A stretch of 64,000 nucleotides of DNA from Clostridium folliculivorans (GTDB taxonomy: Bacteria > Bacillota > Clostridia > Clostridiales > Clostridiaceae), in assembly GCF_024341905.1 (NCBI RefSeq), contig NZ_BQXY01000006.1, positions 124,001 through 188,000 on the forward strand, read 5' to 3'. A model generated the notes under the pieces. It did no database searches, was not told the DNA's origin, and worked only from the letters and a program-made list of their open reading frames with translations. Shown piece by piece: positions 1 to 8,613 of this stretch (its first letter is position 1; every line of letters begins with the position of its first letter). A program made the position numbers and the translations under genes.

Positions 1-288
1 TTAGCTTACAAAAATTTTAATATAAATCATCCTATAATGGATGGATGTATAGAATTTCAAATGCACGAAGAACCCTATCAATTTGTATTCGATAATCTAG
101 CTGATAAAGAAGTACTTTTTTATTATGAATACAATAACACTCTTTATGAAGCTGCTTGGTCATTAGAATACGGAAAAGGCAGAGTAGTATATTTATCACC
201 AGGACACAGCAAAGAAAGCTTTGAAGTTGAAGGTTATAGAAATATAATAAAGAGAAGCATTTATTGGTCAATGAGAGAAGGATTATAG
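1..288 (+). CDS. ThuA-like domain protein, 3' part only
   Basis: The frame is open from the first base (L-A-Y-K-N-F...), so the gene starts outside the window; the last 95 codons are seen. The piece reads HPIMDG, a charged HEEPY stretch, then W-S-L-E-Y-G-K-G-R-V-V-Y-L-S-P-G-H-S. That ending (GKGRVxYLSPGHS followed by a short helix with a Trp) is the usual C-terminus of ThuA-like proteins (trehalose-utilisation family, class I glutamine-amidotransferase-like fold). ThuA proteins are tied to sugar oxidation or disaccharide use, but the exact substrate cannot be read here. A large-loop inverted repeat with a T-run (325-398) follows the stop. The family call rests on the C-terminal motif alone; the catalytic part is missing. 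Confidence 0.7.
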   Translation, partial: LAYKNFNINHPIMDGCIEFQMHEEPYQFVFDNLADKEVLFYYEYNNTLYEAAWSLEYGKGRVVYLSPGHSKESFEVEGYRNIIKRSIYWSMREGL

Positions 289-324
289 AAAAAATATAGC
301 CTCCATGAATAAATTTATATATAG

Positions 325-580
325 ATATACCTCTTTGAGTTACAATTTAATTATCTGTAAAGATTATTTAAATTCACCTCCAAAGAGGTATATTTTTTAC
401 GGTATAGAAAAGTATATAATTTTATGCCTCCTAAGTCCAAGTGTTTTGATGACTTTAGAAGTTTTTTATAACTATACAGTAAAAAATAAAACTTATTTAT
501 ATGTAAGTTTTCTCATATGAATTTTGAAAGGCAGATGTGCAAAAAAACTCATTGAAAAAGGTCATTTCAGCGAGAGGTTT
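325..580 (+). repeat. Dispersed structured element, copy A
   Basis: First of four related intergenic elements. Parts in order: inverted repeat ATATACCTCTTTG (325-337) with CAAAGAGGTATAT (381-393) and a T-run; arm TTTTTACGGTATAG (394-407) pairing at 13 of 14 positions with CTATACAGTAAAAA (472-485); the block GGCAGATG (530-537); and a closing hairpin ACTCATTGAA/TTTCAGCGAG (547-574). The CCTGCCAG half found in copies B, C and D is not recognisable here. It lies between the ThuA-like gene and a sigma-A-like promoter. The first hairpin probably also ends ThuA transcription. Confidence 0.6.
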
Positions 581-612
581 ATAAGTAGATGAAAAAATTT
601 CTAAAAAATAGC

Positions 613-641
613 TTGCATTGAAGAGTTACTTATTGTATTAT
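613..641 (+). promoter_or_regulatory. Sigma-A-like promoter for nitroreductase gene
   Basis: TTGCAT (613-618), 17-nt spacer, TATTAT (636-641). The palindrome ACTTAC-ATAAA-GTAAGT directly after the -10 could be an operator. The distance to the gene start implies a leader of about 180 nt. Confidence 0.45.
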
Positions 642-832
642 ACTTACATAAAGTAAGTTTGTTTAAATTTATGATTTAAGACTCATTAGTTGGACAGCTT
701 TAGATATATAAATTCCCCGTTTATATAGAATAATTGTTTAAGTAAATAAAAAAGCAACAATTACTAGAAGATAAGATTGATACTTTGTGAATAGGATAAT
801 TGCTAGTAAGTGATAGAAGATTGAGGTGTAAA

Positions 833-1465
833 ATGACTGATTTAAAAACATTAATTGAACAAAGACACTCTGCTAATAATTTTATAGAAGGAGTGAAAAT
901 ACCTAAGGAAGATTTTGAGGCTATATTTGATTTATTAAAACTAGCACCATCTTGTTTTAATATTCAACATGCTAATTATCTAGTTATAACTGATGAAGAG
1001 AAAAAAGAGGCTTTAAGAGAAGCTGCATTTAATCAATATAAGATACATACTGCATCAGCAGCTGTGTTAGTTCTTGGTGATAAAGAAGCTTATAAGAAAG
1101 TGGATTCAATATATTCTGGAATGTTAAGCCTAAAGATGCTTTCAAAAATTGATTACGATAAGATGATGACTGATGTATTTAATTTATATGAAGGAAGAGG
1201 ACAAGAGTTCCAAAGAGATGAAGCTATAAGAAATGCTTCTTTGTCAGCAATGATGTTTATGATGATTGCGAAGGACAAAGGCTGGGACACATGCCCAATG
1301 ATAGGGTTTGATAATGAAAGAGTAAGTAAACTATTTAATATACCAGAAAATCTTGAACCTGTGCTTTTGATAACAATGGGAAAAGAAGATACCTCAAAGA
1401 GAAGAATGAGAGGTTACAGAAGACCTGTAGGTGAGTTCGTTACCTTTGAAACTTTTAATAAATAA
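833..1465 (+). CDS. Nitroreductase-family protein
   Basis: A 210-residue protein of the FMN-dependent nitroreductase family. The N-terminus has the family pattern: IEQRHSANNF (R-S-x-R-x-F type), then LAPSCFNIQHANYLVI, where FMN phosphate and ribityl contacts are expected; SLSAMMFMMIAKDKGWDTCPMIGF matches the central helix and FMN-binding loop. The length is typical. Such enzymes are cytoplasmic, usually dimeric, and use NAD(P)H to reduce nitro compounds, quinones or flavins; the substrate cannot be told. ATG at 833 is preferred over the in-frame TTG at 800 because GAGGTG (823-828) sits correctly before it. It is monocistronic, with a terminator at 1487. Confidence 0.85.
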   Translation: MTDLKTLIEQRHSANNFIEGVKIPKEDFEAIFDLLKLAPSCFNIQHANYLVITDEEKKEALREAAFNQYKIHTASAAVLVLGDKEAYKKVDSIYSGMLSLKMLSKIDYDKMMTDVFNLYEGRGQEFQRDEAIRNASLSAMMFMMIAKDKGWDTCPMIGFDNERVSKLFNIPENLEPVLLITMGKEDTSKRRMRGYRRPVGEFVTFETFNK

Positions 1466-1486
1466 AAAATTAAGTAGTAAAGATAG

Positions 1487-1532
1487 AGCAGATTATATAT
1501 GTATGAATTCATATATAATCTGCTGTTTTTTT
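1487..1532 (+). terminator. Intrinsic terminator after nitroreductase
   Basis: AGCAGATTATATAT (1487-1500) pairs with ATATATAATCTGCT (1511-1524), with a 10-nt loop and then a run of T. Confidence 0.85.
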
Positions 1533-1900
1533 GAGCAAAAATAATATTTTGATTAAAATGAGCAAATATTCTTGAATATGTAAATGATATCATTTAAAAT
1601 AAAGATAAATAATCAAAAATAAGCAAAAGTAATCATAAATGAGTATATAAATTATTTAATTCTATTGGCTTAATCATATATATAGATAATCTAGTTCTAG
1701 CTAATAAAACTAAGTGATGTTTCTGTTAACTATAATGGTAATAAGATTATCAAATATAGATTTCAATTGGAACTGGTTTATCTATGGCATCTTCTGTAGT
1801 TGAACCTAAATTTCAAGATAATCTTAGAAATAAACCAATTTTAAATATGAGTACTGTTAAAGCAACGTGTTTAAATATGTATTATAGAATGATACATAAG

Positions 1901-1917
1901 TTGGCATGATATTTGCT
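1901..1917 (+). promoter_or_regulatory. Sigma-54 (-24/-12) promoter of levR-type gene 1
   Basis: TTGGCAT (1901-1907), 5 nt, TTGCT (1913-1917), the expected GG/GC spacing for RpoN. It lies about 115 nt before the activator gene, so the activator itself appears to be sigma-54 dependent, through autoregulation or another activator. The TGTATCAAA motifs found before the PTS operon were not seen here. Confidence 0.7.
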
Positions 1918-2030
1918 TAGTTATTAAGTATAGGATTCTTGTATGAAAACCTTCATACAAGTTATTTAAGGGGAGTTGAGGCGTTTCTATAAAGGACCCT
2001 TTAATTAGAAAGCCTATAAGGGGGGACAAG

Positions 2031-4796
2031 ATGAAGAAAATAGATAAGATTTATTGTTACCTAGAAGAACATACAAAAAAGCTTTCTAAGGAAAATATAT
2101 TAGACGATGTTGGGTTTACTTCAGTACAGATTGCAGAAGAACTTAATATGCTAAGAAATAATGTGAGTAGAGAGTTAAATGAGCTGTTAAGGCTAGGTAA
2201 GATTATTAAGATAAAGGAAAGACCAGTTAGATTTATCCATAGAGGAATTGTGGAAGAAGTTTTGAACATTGATTCATCTGACTCTATTGTAGAGGTTAGG
2301 AGCGTAAAGGAATTAATTTGTAGCAATACTGAAAAAGATCCATTTAAATTATTGATAGGATCGGAAAGAAGCTTGAAAAATCAAATAGAGCAAGCAAAGG
2401 CGGCTATATTGTATCCACCTTCAGGACTAAACACTTTAATTGTTGGGCCCACTGGAGTAGGAAAAACTTTATTTGCCAAGATAATGTATAACTACGGCAA
2501 GTTTGTTGGAAAGTTCTCGGACAAGTCCCCTTTTGTAGTTTTCAACTGCGCAGATTACTATAACAATTCTCAATTATTATTAGACCATATCTTTGGTCAT
2601 ATAAAAGGAGCTTACACTGGTGCAGATACTGAAAAGCAGGGATTAGTGGAAAAAGCCAATGGAGGAATTTTATTTTTAGATGAAATACATAGACTTCCTC
2701 CAGAAGGACAGGAAATGATATTTTACTTTATGGATACTGGTGAATATGGGAAACTAGGTGAAACAGAAAGAAACAGGAAATCCAATGTACTAATTGTCAG
2801 TGCTACCACAGAAGAATCTGATTCATATATGCTTAAGACCTTTATGAGAAGAATACCAATAACAATAACTATTCCATCATTACAAGAGAGAGATAATGAA
2901 GAAAAGGTTCAAATAATAAAGTATTTACTTTTAAATGAAGCTCACAGAGTAAATAAGCCTATAAAAGCATCTGTTGAAGTTGTAAAAGCATTAATTGGTA
3001 GTGCAACTTATGGAAATATAGGTCAATTAAAATCAAATATTCAGCTTACCTGCGCAAAGGGTTTTTTAGAATGCATTAATGATGAGAAAGAATATATAGA
3101 ATTAGATTTCAAAACTCTTACTCCAAATATAAAGGATGGATTCTTTGAAATAGTAAGAGATAGAAGAGAATTTCAAAATTTAGATACAATAGTAGATGTA
3201 CCAATTTTCATAAGTCCTGATGGATATAAAGGAGTAGTTGACTCTGGAGATTCCTATGAACCGCCTTTTAATCTATATAAGCTCATTGAAGATAAGCTTT
3301 CTTTATTAAAGGAAGAAGGAGTAGATGATGATTATATAAACAAGTTTATAACCACTGATGTAAATATTCATATAAAAAGTTTTTATAACAAATTCACTAA
3401 AAATAATGAAAGTAAAGATAGGATATTAAAGATTGTAGATAAAGATATATTAGATTTTGCAGAAGAAGTAAAATTTATAGCTGAAAAAGAATTAGGAAGA
3501 AAATATAGTGATAGATTTACTTATGCATTAAGTCTTCATATGAGTGCTTTCTTTAAGAGAATGAAAGATAAAAAGGACTATAGTAGAAAAAAATACAACA
3601 CTGTAAGCATACACGATATAGAATATGAAGTTGCTCTTAAAATAAAAGAAATGATAAGTGAAAAGTTCAATTTATATGTGCCAGAAGTAGAAGTAACTTA
3701 TATAGCAATTTTATTAAAATCCACAGAGGAAGAAAGCAAAGGTGATGTAGGAATCATAGTAGCAGCACATGGGAATTCTACAGCTAGCAGTATGGTGAAT
3801 GTGGTAAAAGGATTGCTTGGAAATTCTAATATAAGTGCAGTGGATATGCCACTTGATGTAAGTCCAAAGAAAATTTTAGAAGTGGTAATAGACAGGGTTA
3901 AAGAGATGGACAATGGAAGAGGGGTACTGCTACTGGTAGATATGGGATCACTAATTAAGTTTGATACTACAATAACAGAAAGAACAGGGATTCAGGTTAG
4001 AAGTATAGATATGGTATCAACTCCATTAATATTAGAAGCTGTAAGAAAATCAAGCATTTTAGACATGGATCTTATAGATATATATAATTCATTGAAGGAT
4101 TTCAAAGGCTATAATGATTACTCCAATGAGAAAGTTTATTTAGAGGATAAGGTTATTGTAACTGTGTGCAGTTCAGGAAAAGGCACTGCTGAGAAACTTA
4201 AAGAAATAGTAGAGAAAGTAGTTCTAAATTTAACTGGTGAAAACATGAAAATCATACCTGTTGGCATAAGAGATTTAGATAAAAAAATTAAAGAACTACA
4301 AAAACAACACACAATAGTAGCTGCAATAGGTGTGAAGAGGCCAAAGGAACAGTTACCATTTATATCTTTAGAGAAACTAATAGATGGAAATGGGGAAAGT
4401 ATGTTAAGAGAACTTTTAAATAACAACAATCTAGCTGTAATTAATAATAATAAGGATGTTGTTATAAAGGATATCTGCGAAAATAGCTTAGAAGAATTTC
4501 TTACCTATTTAAATCCCAAAAAGATAATTGGTACCTTAATGGAGTTTGTAGGAAAGTTAGAAGAAAACTTAAATGTAGAGATAAACAATAATACTAAAAT
4601 AAGCATTATCAGTCACGTCGCTATTGCATTAGAAAGAATGATAACTAACGAAGGATTAAAATATACCGATGACAAAGAATCTTTAGACACCAATATAGTA
4701 GAAGCAGTAAACAGCAGCTGTGAGATATTTAAAAGATATCTAAAGCTACAGCTTACTGAAGATGAAAAGTATTTTATTTGTCAAATGCTATTGTAG
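2031..4796 (+). CDS. LevR-type sigma-54 activator with PRD and PTS-like domains (1)
   Basis: A 921-residue transcription activator of the LevR/ManR class. Domains in order: N-terminal winged HTH (about 1-75, QIAEELNMLRNNVSREL); AAA+ sigma-54 interaction domain (about 105-345) with Walker A GPTGVGKT (139-146), the sigma-54 contact loop GAYTGA (193-198, Tyr for the usual Phe) and Walker B GGILFLDE (211-218); PRD1 with a candidate phospho-His503; an EIIA-Man-like domain with His580 in AAHGNSTA; an EIIB-like domain with Cys713 in CSSGKGTA; and PRD2 with His862. The family is known to respond to phosphorylation by HPr and PTS EIIB. It is preceded by a sigma-54 promoter, ends with a terminator, and precedes a mannose-type PTS operon, its likely target. 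The strong GGGGGG site supports ATG 2031. Confidence 0.93.
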   Translation: MKKIDKIYCYLEEHTKKLSKENILDDVGFTSVQIAEELNMLRNNVSRELNELLRLGKIIKIKERPVRFIHRGIVEEVLNIDSSDSIVEVRSVKELICSNTEKDPFKLLIGSERSLKNQIEQAKAAILYPPSGLNTLIVGPTGVGKTLFAKIMYNYGKFVGKFSDKSPFVVFNCADYYNNSQLLLDHIFGHIKGAYTGADTEKQGLVEKANGGILFLDEIHRLPPEGQEMIFYFMDTGEYGKLGETERNRKSNVLIVSATTEESDSYMLKTFMRRIPITITIPSLQERDNEEKVQIIKYLLLNEAHRVNKPIKASVEVVKALIGSATYGNIGQLKSNIQLTCAKGFLECINDEKEYIELDFKTLTPNIKDGFFEIVRDRREFQNLDTIVDVPIFISPDGYKGVVDSGDSYEPPFNLYKLIEDKLSLLKEEGVDDDYINKFITTDVNIHIKSFYNKFTKNNESKDRILKIVDKDILDFAEEVKFIAEKELGRKYSDRFTYALSLHMSAFFKRMKDKKDYSRKKYNTVSIHDIEYEVALKIKEMISEKFNLYVPEVEVTYIAILLKSTEEESKGDVGIIVAAHGNSTASSMVNVVKGLLGNSNISAVDMPLDVSPKKILEVVIDRVKEMDNGRGVLLLVDMGSLIKFDTTITERTGIQVRSIDMVSTPLILEAVRKSSILDMDLIDIYNSLKDFKGYNDYSNEKVYLEDKVIVTVCSSGKGTAEKLKEIVEKVVLNLTGENMKIIPVGIRDLDKKIKELQKQHTIVAAIGVKRPKEQLPFISLEKLIDGNGESMLRELLNNNNLAVINNNKDVVIKDICENSLEEFLTYLNPKKIIGTLMEFVGKLEENLNVEINNNTKISIISHVAIALERMITNEGLKYTDDKESLDTNIVEAVNSSCEIFKRYLKLQLTEDEKYFICQMLL

Positions 4797-4890
4797 ATTT
4801 CAAAAGATCATTTAATTCTAATAGCTAGCTAATATAGCATCTCCTGTATAACCAATTAATTTCAATATTATTCTTAAACATAGCATAAAT

Positions 4891-4940
4891 GAGAAACCTG
4901 CTAGACATGAGCTAAATTAGTTCTGCCTAGCAGGTTTCTT
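4891..4940 (+). terminator. Intrinsic terminator after LevR-type gene 1
   Basis: AGAAACCTGCTAG pairs with CTAGCAGGTTTCT, followed by TTT. The same hairpin opens repeat copy C, so it may be part of the element. Confidence 0.75.
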
Positions 4941-5070
4941 TACTGTCTAGGAAATTATAAAATTTTTTGAAAGCTAAACCTAGCAATATCAAGAGTTTAG
5001 AATAGCTATTTAGGGTAAACAGTAAAAAATAAATCAATTCACCTGCCAGATTTTCCGCTGTCTTTTTGTA
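4891..5070 (+). repeat. Dispersed structured element, copy C (partial)
   Basis: After the opening hairpin come arm TTTACTGT (4939-4946) and its partner ACAGTAAA (5019-5026), then AAATAAATC, then CCTGCCAG (5042-5049) and ATTTTCC as in copy B. The GGCAGATG half and the closing hairpin are not recognisable, so this copy is truncated or degenerate. Confidence 0.55.
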
Positions 5071-5146
5071 TAAAACAATCTGTAAAATCACAATTTTGTG
5101 TAAGAAATATAGAAATTGAAGATAAAATCAGTGCAAAAAAGTTAGA

Positions 5147-5247
5147 TGTATCAAATAATGAGCACAAATAGGCAAGTTGTATCAAATGATATTTGGTTTG
5201 TATCAAAAATGTAAAGTAAATATCAATTTAATATGTGCAGTATCAAA
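5147..5247 (+). promoter_or_regulatory. TGTATCAAA direct-repeat array, likely activator (UAS) sites
   Basis: TGTATCAAA occurs at 5147-5155, 5178-5186 and 5199-5207, with the variant AGTATCAAA at 5239-5247 and a weaker AAATATCAA at about 5219. All are on the same strand, 136-236 nt upstream of the -24 element. That position is typical of enhancer sites for sigma-54 activators. The natural candidate binder is the LevR-type protein encoded just upstream. Confidence 0.6.
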
Positions 5248-5382
5248 AACAAAGATATCTTAATGCATAAAAAACGTCTAGAACTAATTTTAGTTGATGA
5301 TTTATAGCTCAAGAGGCTGAATATATGGGTGTTTTTATTTATGGTTAATATGAATAAAGCTAAAAAAGTCATTATACAAACT

Positions 5383-5399
5383 TTGGCACGACAATTGCT
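5383..5399 (+). promoter_or_regulatory. Sigma-54 promoter of the mannose-type PTS operon
   Basis: TTGGCAC (5383-5389), GACAA, TTGCT (5395-5399), a near-consensus RpoN site about 40 nt before the IIA start. Confidence 0.88.
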
Positions 5400-5438
5400 A
5401 ATAATATAAACGTGAAGATAAAGCCGGGGGTGAATGTA

Positions 5439-5855
5439 ATGGTAGCAGTAATAGTTGGTACACACGGAGAGTTTTCTAGAGAGATAGTTAATTCTTCTGA
5501 AATGATATTTGGTAAGCAAGATAATTTGAAATACATAACCTTTAATCCAGGGGAAGGTTCAGAAGATCTTGTGGCAAAATATGAAAAAGCTATTGAGGAA
5601 TTAGATTGCGAAGATGGACTTTTAGTAATGGTAGATCTTTTTGGGGGAAGTCCTTATAACGCAGCAAGCAGAGTTGTAGTAAATAAAGATAAAGCAGATA
5701 TAGTCACAGGAGTGAACTTGCCTATGCTTTTAGAGGTTTTTGCTCTTAGAGATTCTATGAGTGTTGAAGAACTAGTGAAGATTGCTGAAGAAGCAGGAAA
5801 TACAGGAATAAAATCATTCAAATCAAATTTTTGTGATGTAGTGGAGGAACTATAA
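5439..5855 (+). CDS. PTS mannose-family EIIA
   Basis: A 138-residue cytoplasmic phosphocarrier of the mannose/fructose/sorbose PTS family. It opens with the standard strand MVAVIVGTHG, placing the phosphorylated His at residue 9. LVMVDLFGGSPYNAA is the conserved DLxGGSP loop of EIIA-Man. It takes phosphate from HPr-His and passes it to EIIB. ATG 5439 is chosen over an in-frame GTG at 5412 because a GGGGG site (5426-5430) precedes it and the family starts exactly here. It is the first gene of a four-gene operon under a sigma-54 promoter; the stop is 1 nt from the EIIB start, so the two are probably translationally coupled. The sugar cannot be told from EIIA. Confidence 0.93.
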   Translation: MVAVIVGTHGEFSREIVNSSEMIFGKQDNLKYITFNPGEGSEDLVAKYEKAIEELDCEDGLLVMVDLFGGSPYNAASRVVVNKDKADIVTGVNLPMLLEVFALRDSMSVEELVKIAEEAGNTGIKSFKSNFCDVVEEL

Positions 5856-5856
5856 T

Positions 5857-6348
5857 ATGAATATCAATTTTGTAAGAATAGACGACAGATTAATACATGG
5901 ACAAGTAGCTACAGTATGGGTAAAGGAATCAAAATGCAATAAGATAATAGCTTGCAGCGATGAGGTTGCAAAGGATGTACTAAGAAAAACATTATTATTG
6001 CAAGTAGCACCAGCAGATGTAAAAGCATATGTTTTGCCTATTGATAAGGCGATTGAAGCATATAAAAATCCCAAATACAACGATTTTAAGACAATGTTCT
6101 TATTTACCAATCCAACGGATGTTTTAAGAATGATTGAAGGAGGTGTTGATATCAAATCTGTAAACGTTGGAGGAATGTGTTATAAGGAGGGGAAAACTCA
6201 AGTTACAGGTGCAGTATCTGTGGATAAAAAAGATGTGGATGCTTTTAAGAAATTACATGACAAAGGAATTGAGCTTGAAGTAAGACAATTAGCAAGCAAT
6301 CCTAAGGTAGACTTAATTGGTAAATTAAAGGCAAATGGGTTATTATAG
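5857..6348 (+). CDS. PTS mannose/sorbose-family EIIB
   Basis: A 163-residue EIIB of the mannose-sorbose family. The N-terminus NFVRIDDRLIHGQVATVW carries the family signature D-x-R-L-I-H-G-Q, with His14 as the phosphorylation site, unlike the Cys of other PTS EIIB classes. Further family features are the V-x-N-V-G-G-M stretch and a C-terminal ELEVRQLASNP. It accepts phosphate from EIIA and hands it to the sugar at the EIIC/EIID channel on the inner membrane face. It begins 1 nt after EIIA. In LevR-type systems EIIB also phosphorylates the PRD of the activator in the absence of sugar, so this protein may be the negative signal to the activator at 2031. Confidence 0.93.
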   Translation: MNINFVRIDDRLIHGQVATVWVKESKCNKIIACSDEVAKDVLRKTLLLQVAPADVKAYVLPIDKAIEAYKNPKYNDFKTMFLFTNPTDVLRMIEGGVDIKSVNVGGMCYKEGKTQVTGAVSVDKKDVDAFKKLHDKGIELEVRQLASNPKVDLIGKLKANGLL

Positions 6349-6370
6349 TAAATTTTAGGGGGAAATAAAA

Positions 6371-7141
6371 ATGAATAGTGTTCAAATGATATTAGTTGTA
6401 CTTGTTGCGGCTATTTGTGGTATGGGAAGTGTTCTTGATGAAGGACAAACACATAGACCGTTAATTGCATGTACTTTAATTGGTTTAGTTTTAGGGGATT
6501 TAAAAACTGGAATTATATTAGGTGGTACTCTTGAAATGATGGCACTTGGATGGATGAACGTTGGAGCAGCCATGGCTCCAGATGCAGCTTTAGCTAGCGT
6601 TATTGCATCAATACTAGTAATCGTAGGAAAACAATCAATTGGAGCTGGTATCGCAGTAGCAATTCCAATAGCAGCTGCAGGTCAAGTTCTTACTATATTT
6701 GTTAGAACAATCACAGTATTCTTCCAACATGCTGCAGATAAATATGCAGATGATGCTAACTTTAGGGGAATTGAATTATGTCACTTCGTAGCACTATTAT
6801 TGCAAGGTGTTCGTGTAGCTATACCAGCAGCATTAGTTGCAGCAGTAGCAGGAACTAGCATTGTAAACAGCATGCTTGCAGCAATTCCAGAGGTGGTAAC
6901 AAGAGGTCTACAAATTTCTGGTGGATTCATAGTTGTAGTTGGTTACGCAATGGTAATAAATATGATGGAAGCAAAATACTTAATGCCTTTCTTCTTATTA
7001 GGTTTTGTAATAGCAGCGTTCTTAGGAATCAACTTAGTAGGCTTCGGTATAATGGGAACAATTTTTGCTATAATCTATATCCAATTAGATCCAAAATTCA
7101 ATCAGAAACCACAATTGGTTGATGAACTAGACGAGCTATAG
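6371..7141 (+). CDS. PTS mannose-family EIIC (membrane)
   Basis: A 256-residue integral membrane protein with the mannose-family EIIC pattern: MNSVQMILVVLVAAICGMGSVLDE at the N-terminus, then ILGGTLEMMALGWMNVGAAMAPDAALASVIAS, then several long hydrophobic segments. With EIID it forms the sugar channel and binding site. The ribosome binding site is AGGGGGAAAT. EIID begins 13 nt after its stop, with a GGAGGAAG site in the gap. The family includes mannose, fructose, sorbose and N-acetylgalactosamine transporters. The gene order IIA-IIB-IIC-IID under a LevR-like activator is the classical lev/man layout, but the substrate is not settled. Confidence 0.93.
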   Translation: MNSVQMILVVLVAAICGMGSVLDEGQTHRPLIACTLIGLVLGDLKTGIILGGTLEMMALGWMNVGAAMAPDAALASVIASILVIVGKQSIGAGIAVAIPIAAAGQVLTIFVRTITVFFQHAADKYADDANFRGIELCHFVALLLQGVRVAIPAALVAAVAGTSIVNSMLAAIPEVVTRGLQISGGFIVVVGYAMVINMMEAKYLMPFFLLGFVIAAFLGINLVGFGIMGTIFAIIYIQLDPKFNQKPQLVDELDEL

Positions 7142-7153
7142 GAGGAAGAATAA

Positions 7154-7975
7154 ATGGAAAAGAAATTAAGTAAAAAAGACATAACAAGCATGTTTGTACG
7201 TTCATGGTTCTTGCTTGGATCCTTCAACTTTGAAAGAATGCAATCAGTAGGATTCTGCGTAACTATGATTCCAGCTATAAAGAAATTATATGACAAAAAG
7301 GAAGATCAAAAAGCAGCTTTAAAGAGACACTTAGAATTCTTTAATACTCAACCCTTTATATCTGCACCTATAATGGGAGTAACTGCTGCAATGGAAGAAC
7401 AAAAAGCTAATGGAGCTCCTATTGATGATGCATCAATCAGTGGTGTAAAGGTTGGACTTATGGGACCTCTAGCTGGAGTTGGGGATCCTGTATTCTGGGG
7501 AACATTAAGACCAGTAACTGCGGCATTAGGAGCGTCAATAGCTTTAAGCGGAAGCGTACTTGGACCGTTGCTATTCTTTGTTATCTTCAATGCTATAAGA
7601 CTTGCAACAAAATGGTACGGATTAAAATACGGATATCAAAAGGGAACAGAAATAGTTTCAGATATGGCTGGTAACAGATTAAAGAAGTTAACAGTTGGAG
7701 CATCAATCCTTGGTCTATTCGTAATGGGAGCTCTTGTTTCTAAATGGACTAGCATAAATGTTCCATTAGTACTTTCAAAGTATCAAGGCCAAGACGGAAA
7801 GATGGTAACAACAACAGTTCAAAGTATATTAGATCAATTATTACCTGGCATGCTTCCACTATTATTAACTTTTGGATGTATGAAATTATTAAAGAAGAAA
7901 ATAAATCCAATGCTAATAATATTCGGATTATTTGCAGTAGGTATCATAGGATATGCTTTAGGAGTATTGAAGTAA
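7154..7975 (+). CDS. PTS mannose-family EIID (membrane)
   Basis: A 273-residue EIID. The start KKDITSMFVRSWFLLGSFNFERMQSVGFCVTMIPAIKKLY is characteristic of the family (cytoplasmic amphipathic N-terminus with the FNFERMQ motif). The middle part GPLAGVGDPVFWGTLRPV is the conserved G-D-x-x-x-x-x-x-x-P motif, and three or more hydrophobic segments follow. It partners EIIC in the sugar channel. It is the last gene of the operon; a strong terminator stands about 230 nt downstream at 8207. Confidence 0.93.
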   Translation: MEKKLSKKDITSMFVRSWFLLGSFNFERMQSVGFCVTMIPAIKKLYDKKEDQKAALKRHLEFFNTQPFISAPIMGVTAAMEEQKANGAPIDDASISGVKVGLMGPLAGVGDPVFWGTLRPVTAALGASIALSGSVLGPLLFFVIFNAIRLATKWYGLKYGYQKGTEIVSDMAGNRLKKLTVGASILGLFVMGALVSKWTSINVPLVLSKYQGQDGKMVTTTVQSILDQLLPGMLPLLLTFGCMKLLKKKINPMLIIFGLFAVGIIGYALGVLK

Positions 7976-8613
7976 AAGTTTAATTAATCAGCTAAATTAT
8001 AGTATAGTTTTATAATGGATTTATAGACTATGCAATAATTAATGATGTACAACTTCAATCTGAAAATATAGATTCTAAAATGAAGTGGTACCATCAATAT
8101 AATATCCTCAGATAGAAACCCCACAGTTTCATGATCATTTATTAACTATAGTCTAAGAAAGAATTTTTTAGGGAAAAGATGAAAATATTTTCTTAGAGAC
8201 ACAATTAAAAGCCAAGTTTTCTACAGCGATTTAGAAAACTTGGCTTTTTGTTTTGTCTACGTATTACTTCAATTCATTAGGCTTAATAAATAAGTTTTAA
8301 TGAAGAGTAAACTTTCAAATGTTTACTACTCAAGAGCTTCTCTTTTCAATATCAAAATCATTTTTCTCTAAAATTCTTTGATCACGTTGCTGTGAATATT
8401 ATTTGATTTTATAACAAATTACAATATTCATTGATTTGTATTTTGTAACTTTAAGGATAGGTATATAATTACAGTATGTGGAAGCTTATACGGAAAAAAG
8501 CAATAAAATAATATAAACAGTAAAATCAAAGTAATTACAATTAGTAAAATAAATTTTTAAGGTTTCCTTTTATAAGAATTTTAAATTATATGTGTATAAA
8601 GTGGGGGAGAAAA
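7976..8613. other. Gene-free stretch after the PTS operon
   Basis: About 230 nt of AT-rich sequence, the operon terminator at 8207-8254, then about 360 nt with no conserved signal I can name before the SGNH hydrolase. No credible coding frame. Confidence 0.5.
8207..8254 (+). terminator. Intrinsic terminator of the mannose-type PTS operon
   Basis: AAAAGCCAAGTTTTCTA pairs with TTAGAAAACTTGGCTTTT, with a short loop CAGCGA and a T-rich tail. Confidence 0.9.

Larger units (their letters stand above)
289..832. other. Gene-free stretch: element A, promoter and leader
   Basis: Holds repeat copy A (325-580), a sigma-A-like promoter (613-641), a small palindrome ACTTAC-ATAAA-GTAAGT (about 643-658) near the expected transcript start, and an inverted repeat AATTGTT (732-738)/AACAATT (756-762) in a leader of roughly 180 nt before the nitroreductase. 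No convincing gene: a 71-codon frame at 305-520 runs through the repeat and has no ribosome binding site. Confidence 0.5.
1466..2030. other. Gene-free stretch before the first LevR-type gene
   Basis: Contains the nitroreductase terminator, a very AT-rich segment, a 22-nt stretch at 1767-1788 (core TTGGAACTGG) that recurs on the minus strand at 62153-62174, an inverted repeat GGTTTAT (1775-1781)/ATAAACC (1830-1836), and a sigma-54 promoter at 1901-1917. No coding frame is credible. Confidence 0.5.
4797..5438. other. Gene-free stretch: terminator, element C, activator sites, promoter
   Basis: Holds the terminator of the activator gene, repeat copy C (4891-5070), the TGTATCAAA array (5147-5247) and the sigma-54 promoter (5383-5399) of the PTS operon. 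No credible gene. Confidence 0.6.

Noticed and set aside
305..520. 71-codon plus-strand frame near the left end
   Set aside because: It runs through the inverted repeats of element A, has no ribosome site and reads as low-complexity Tyr/Leu/Phe.
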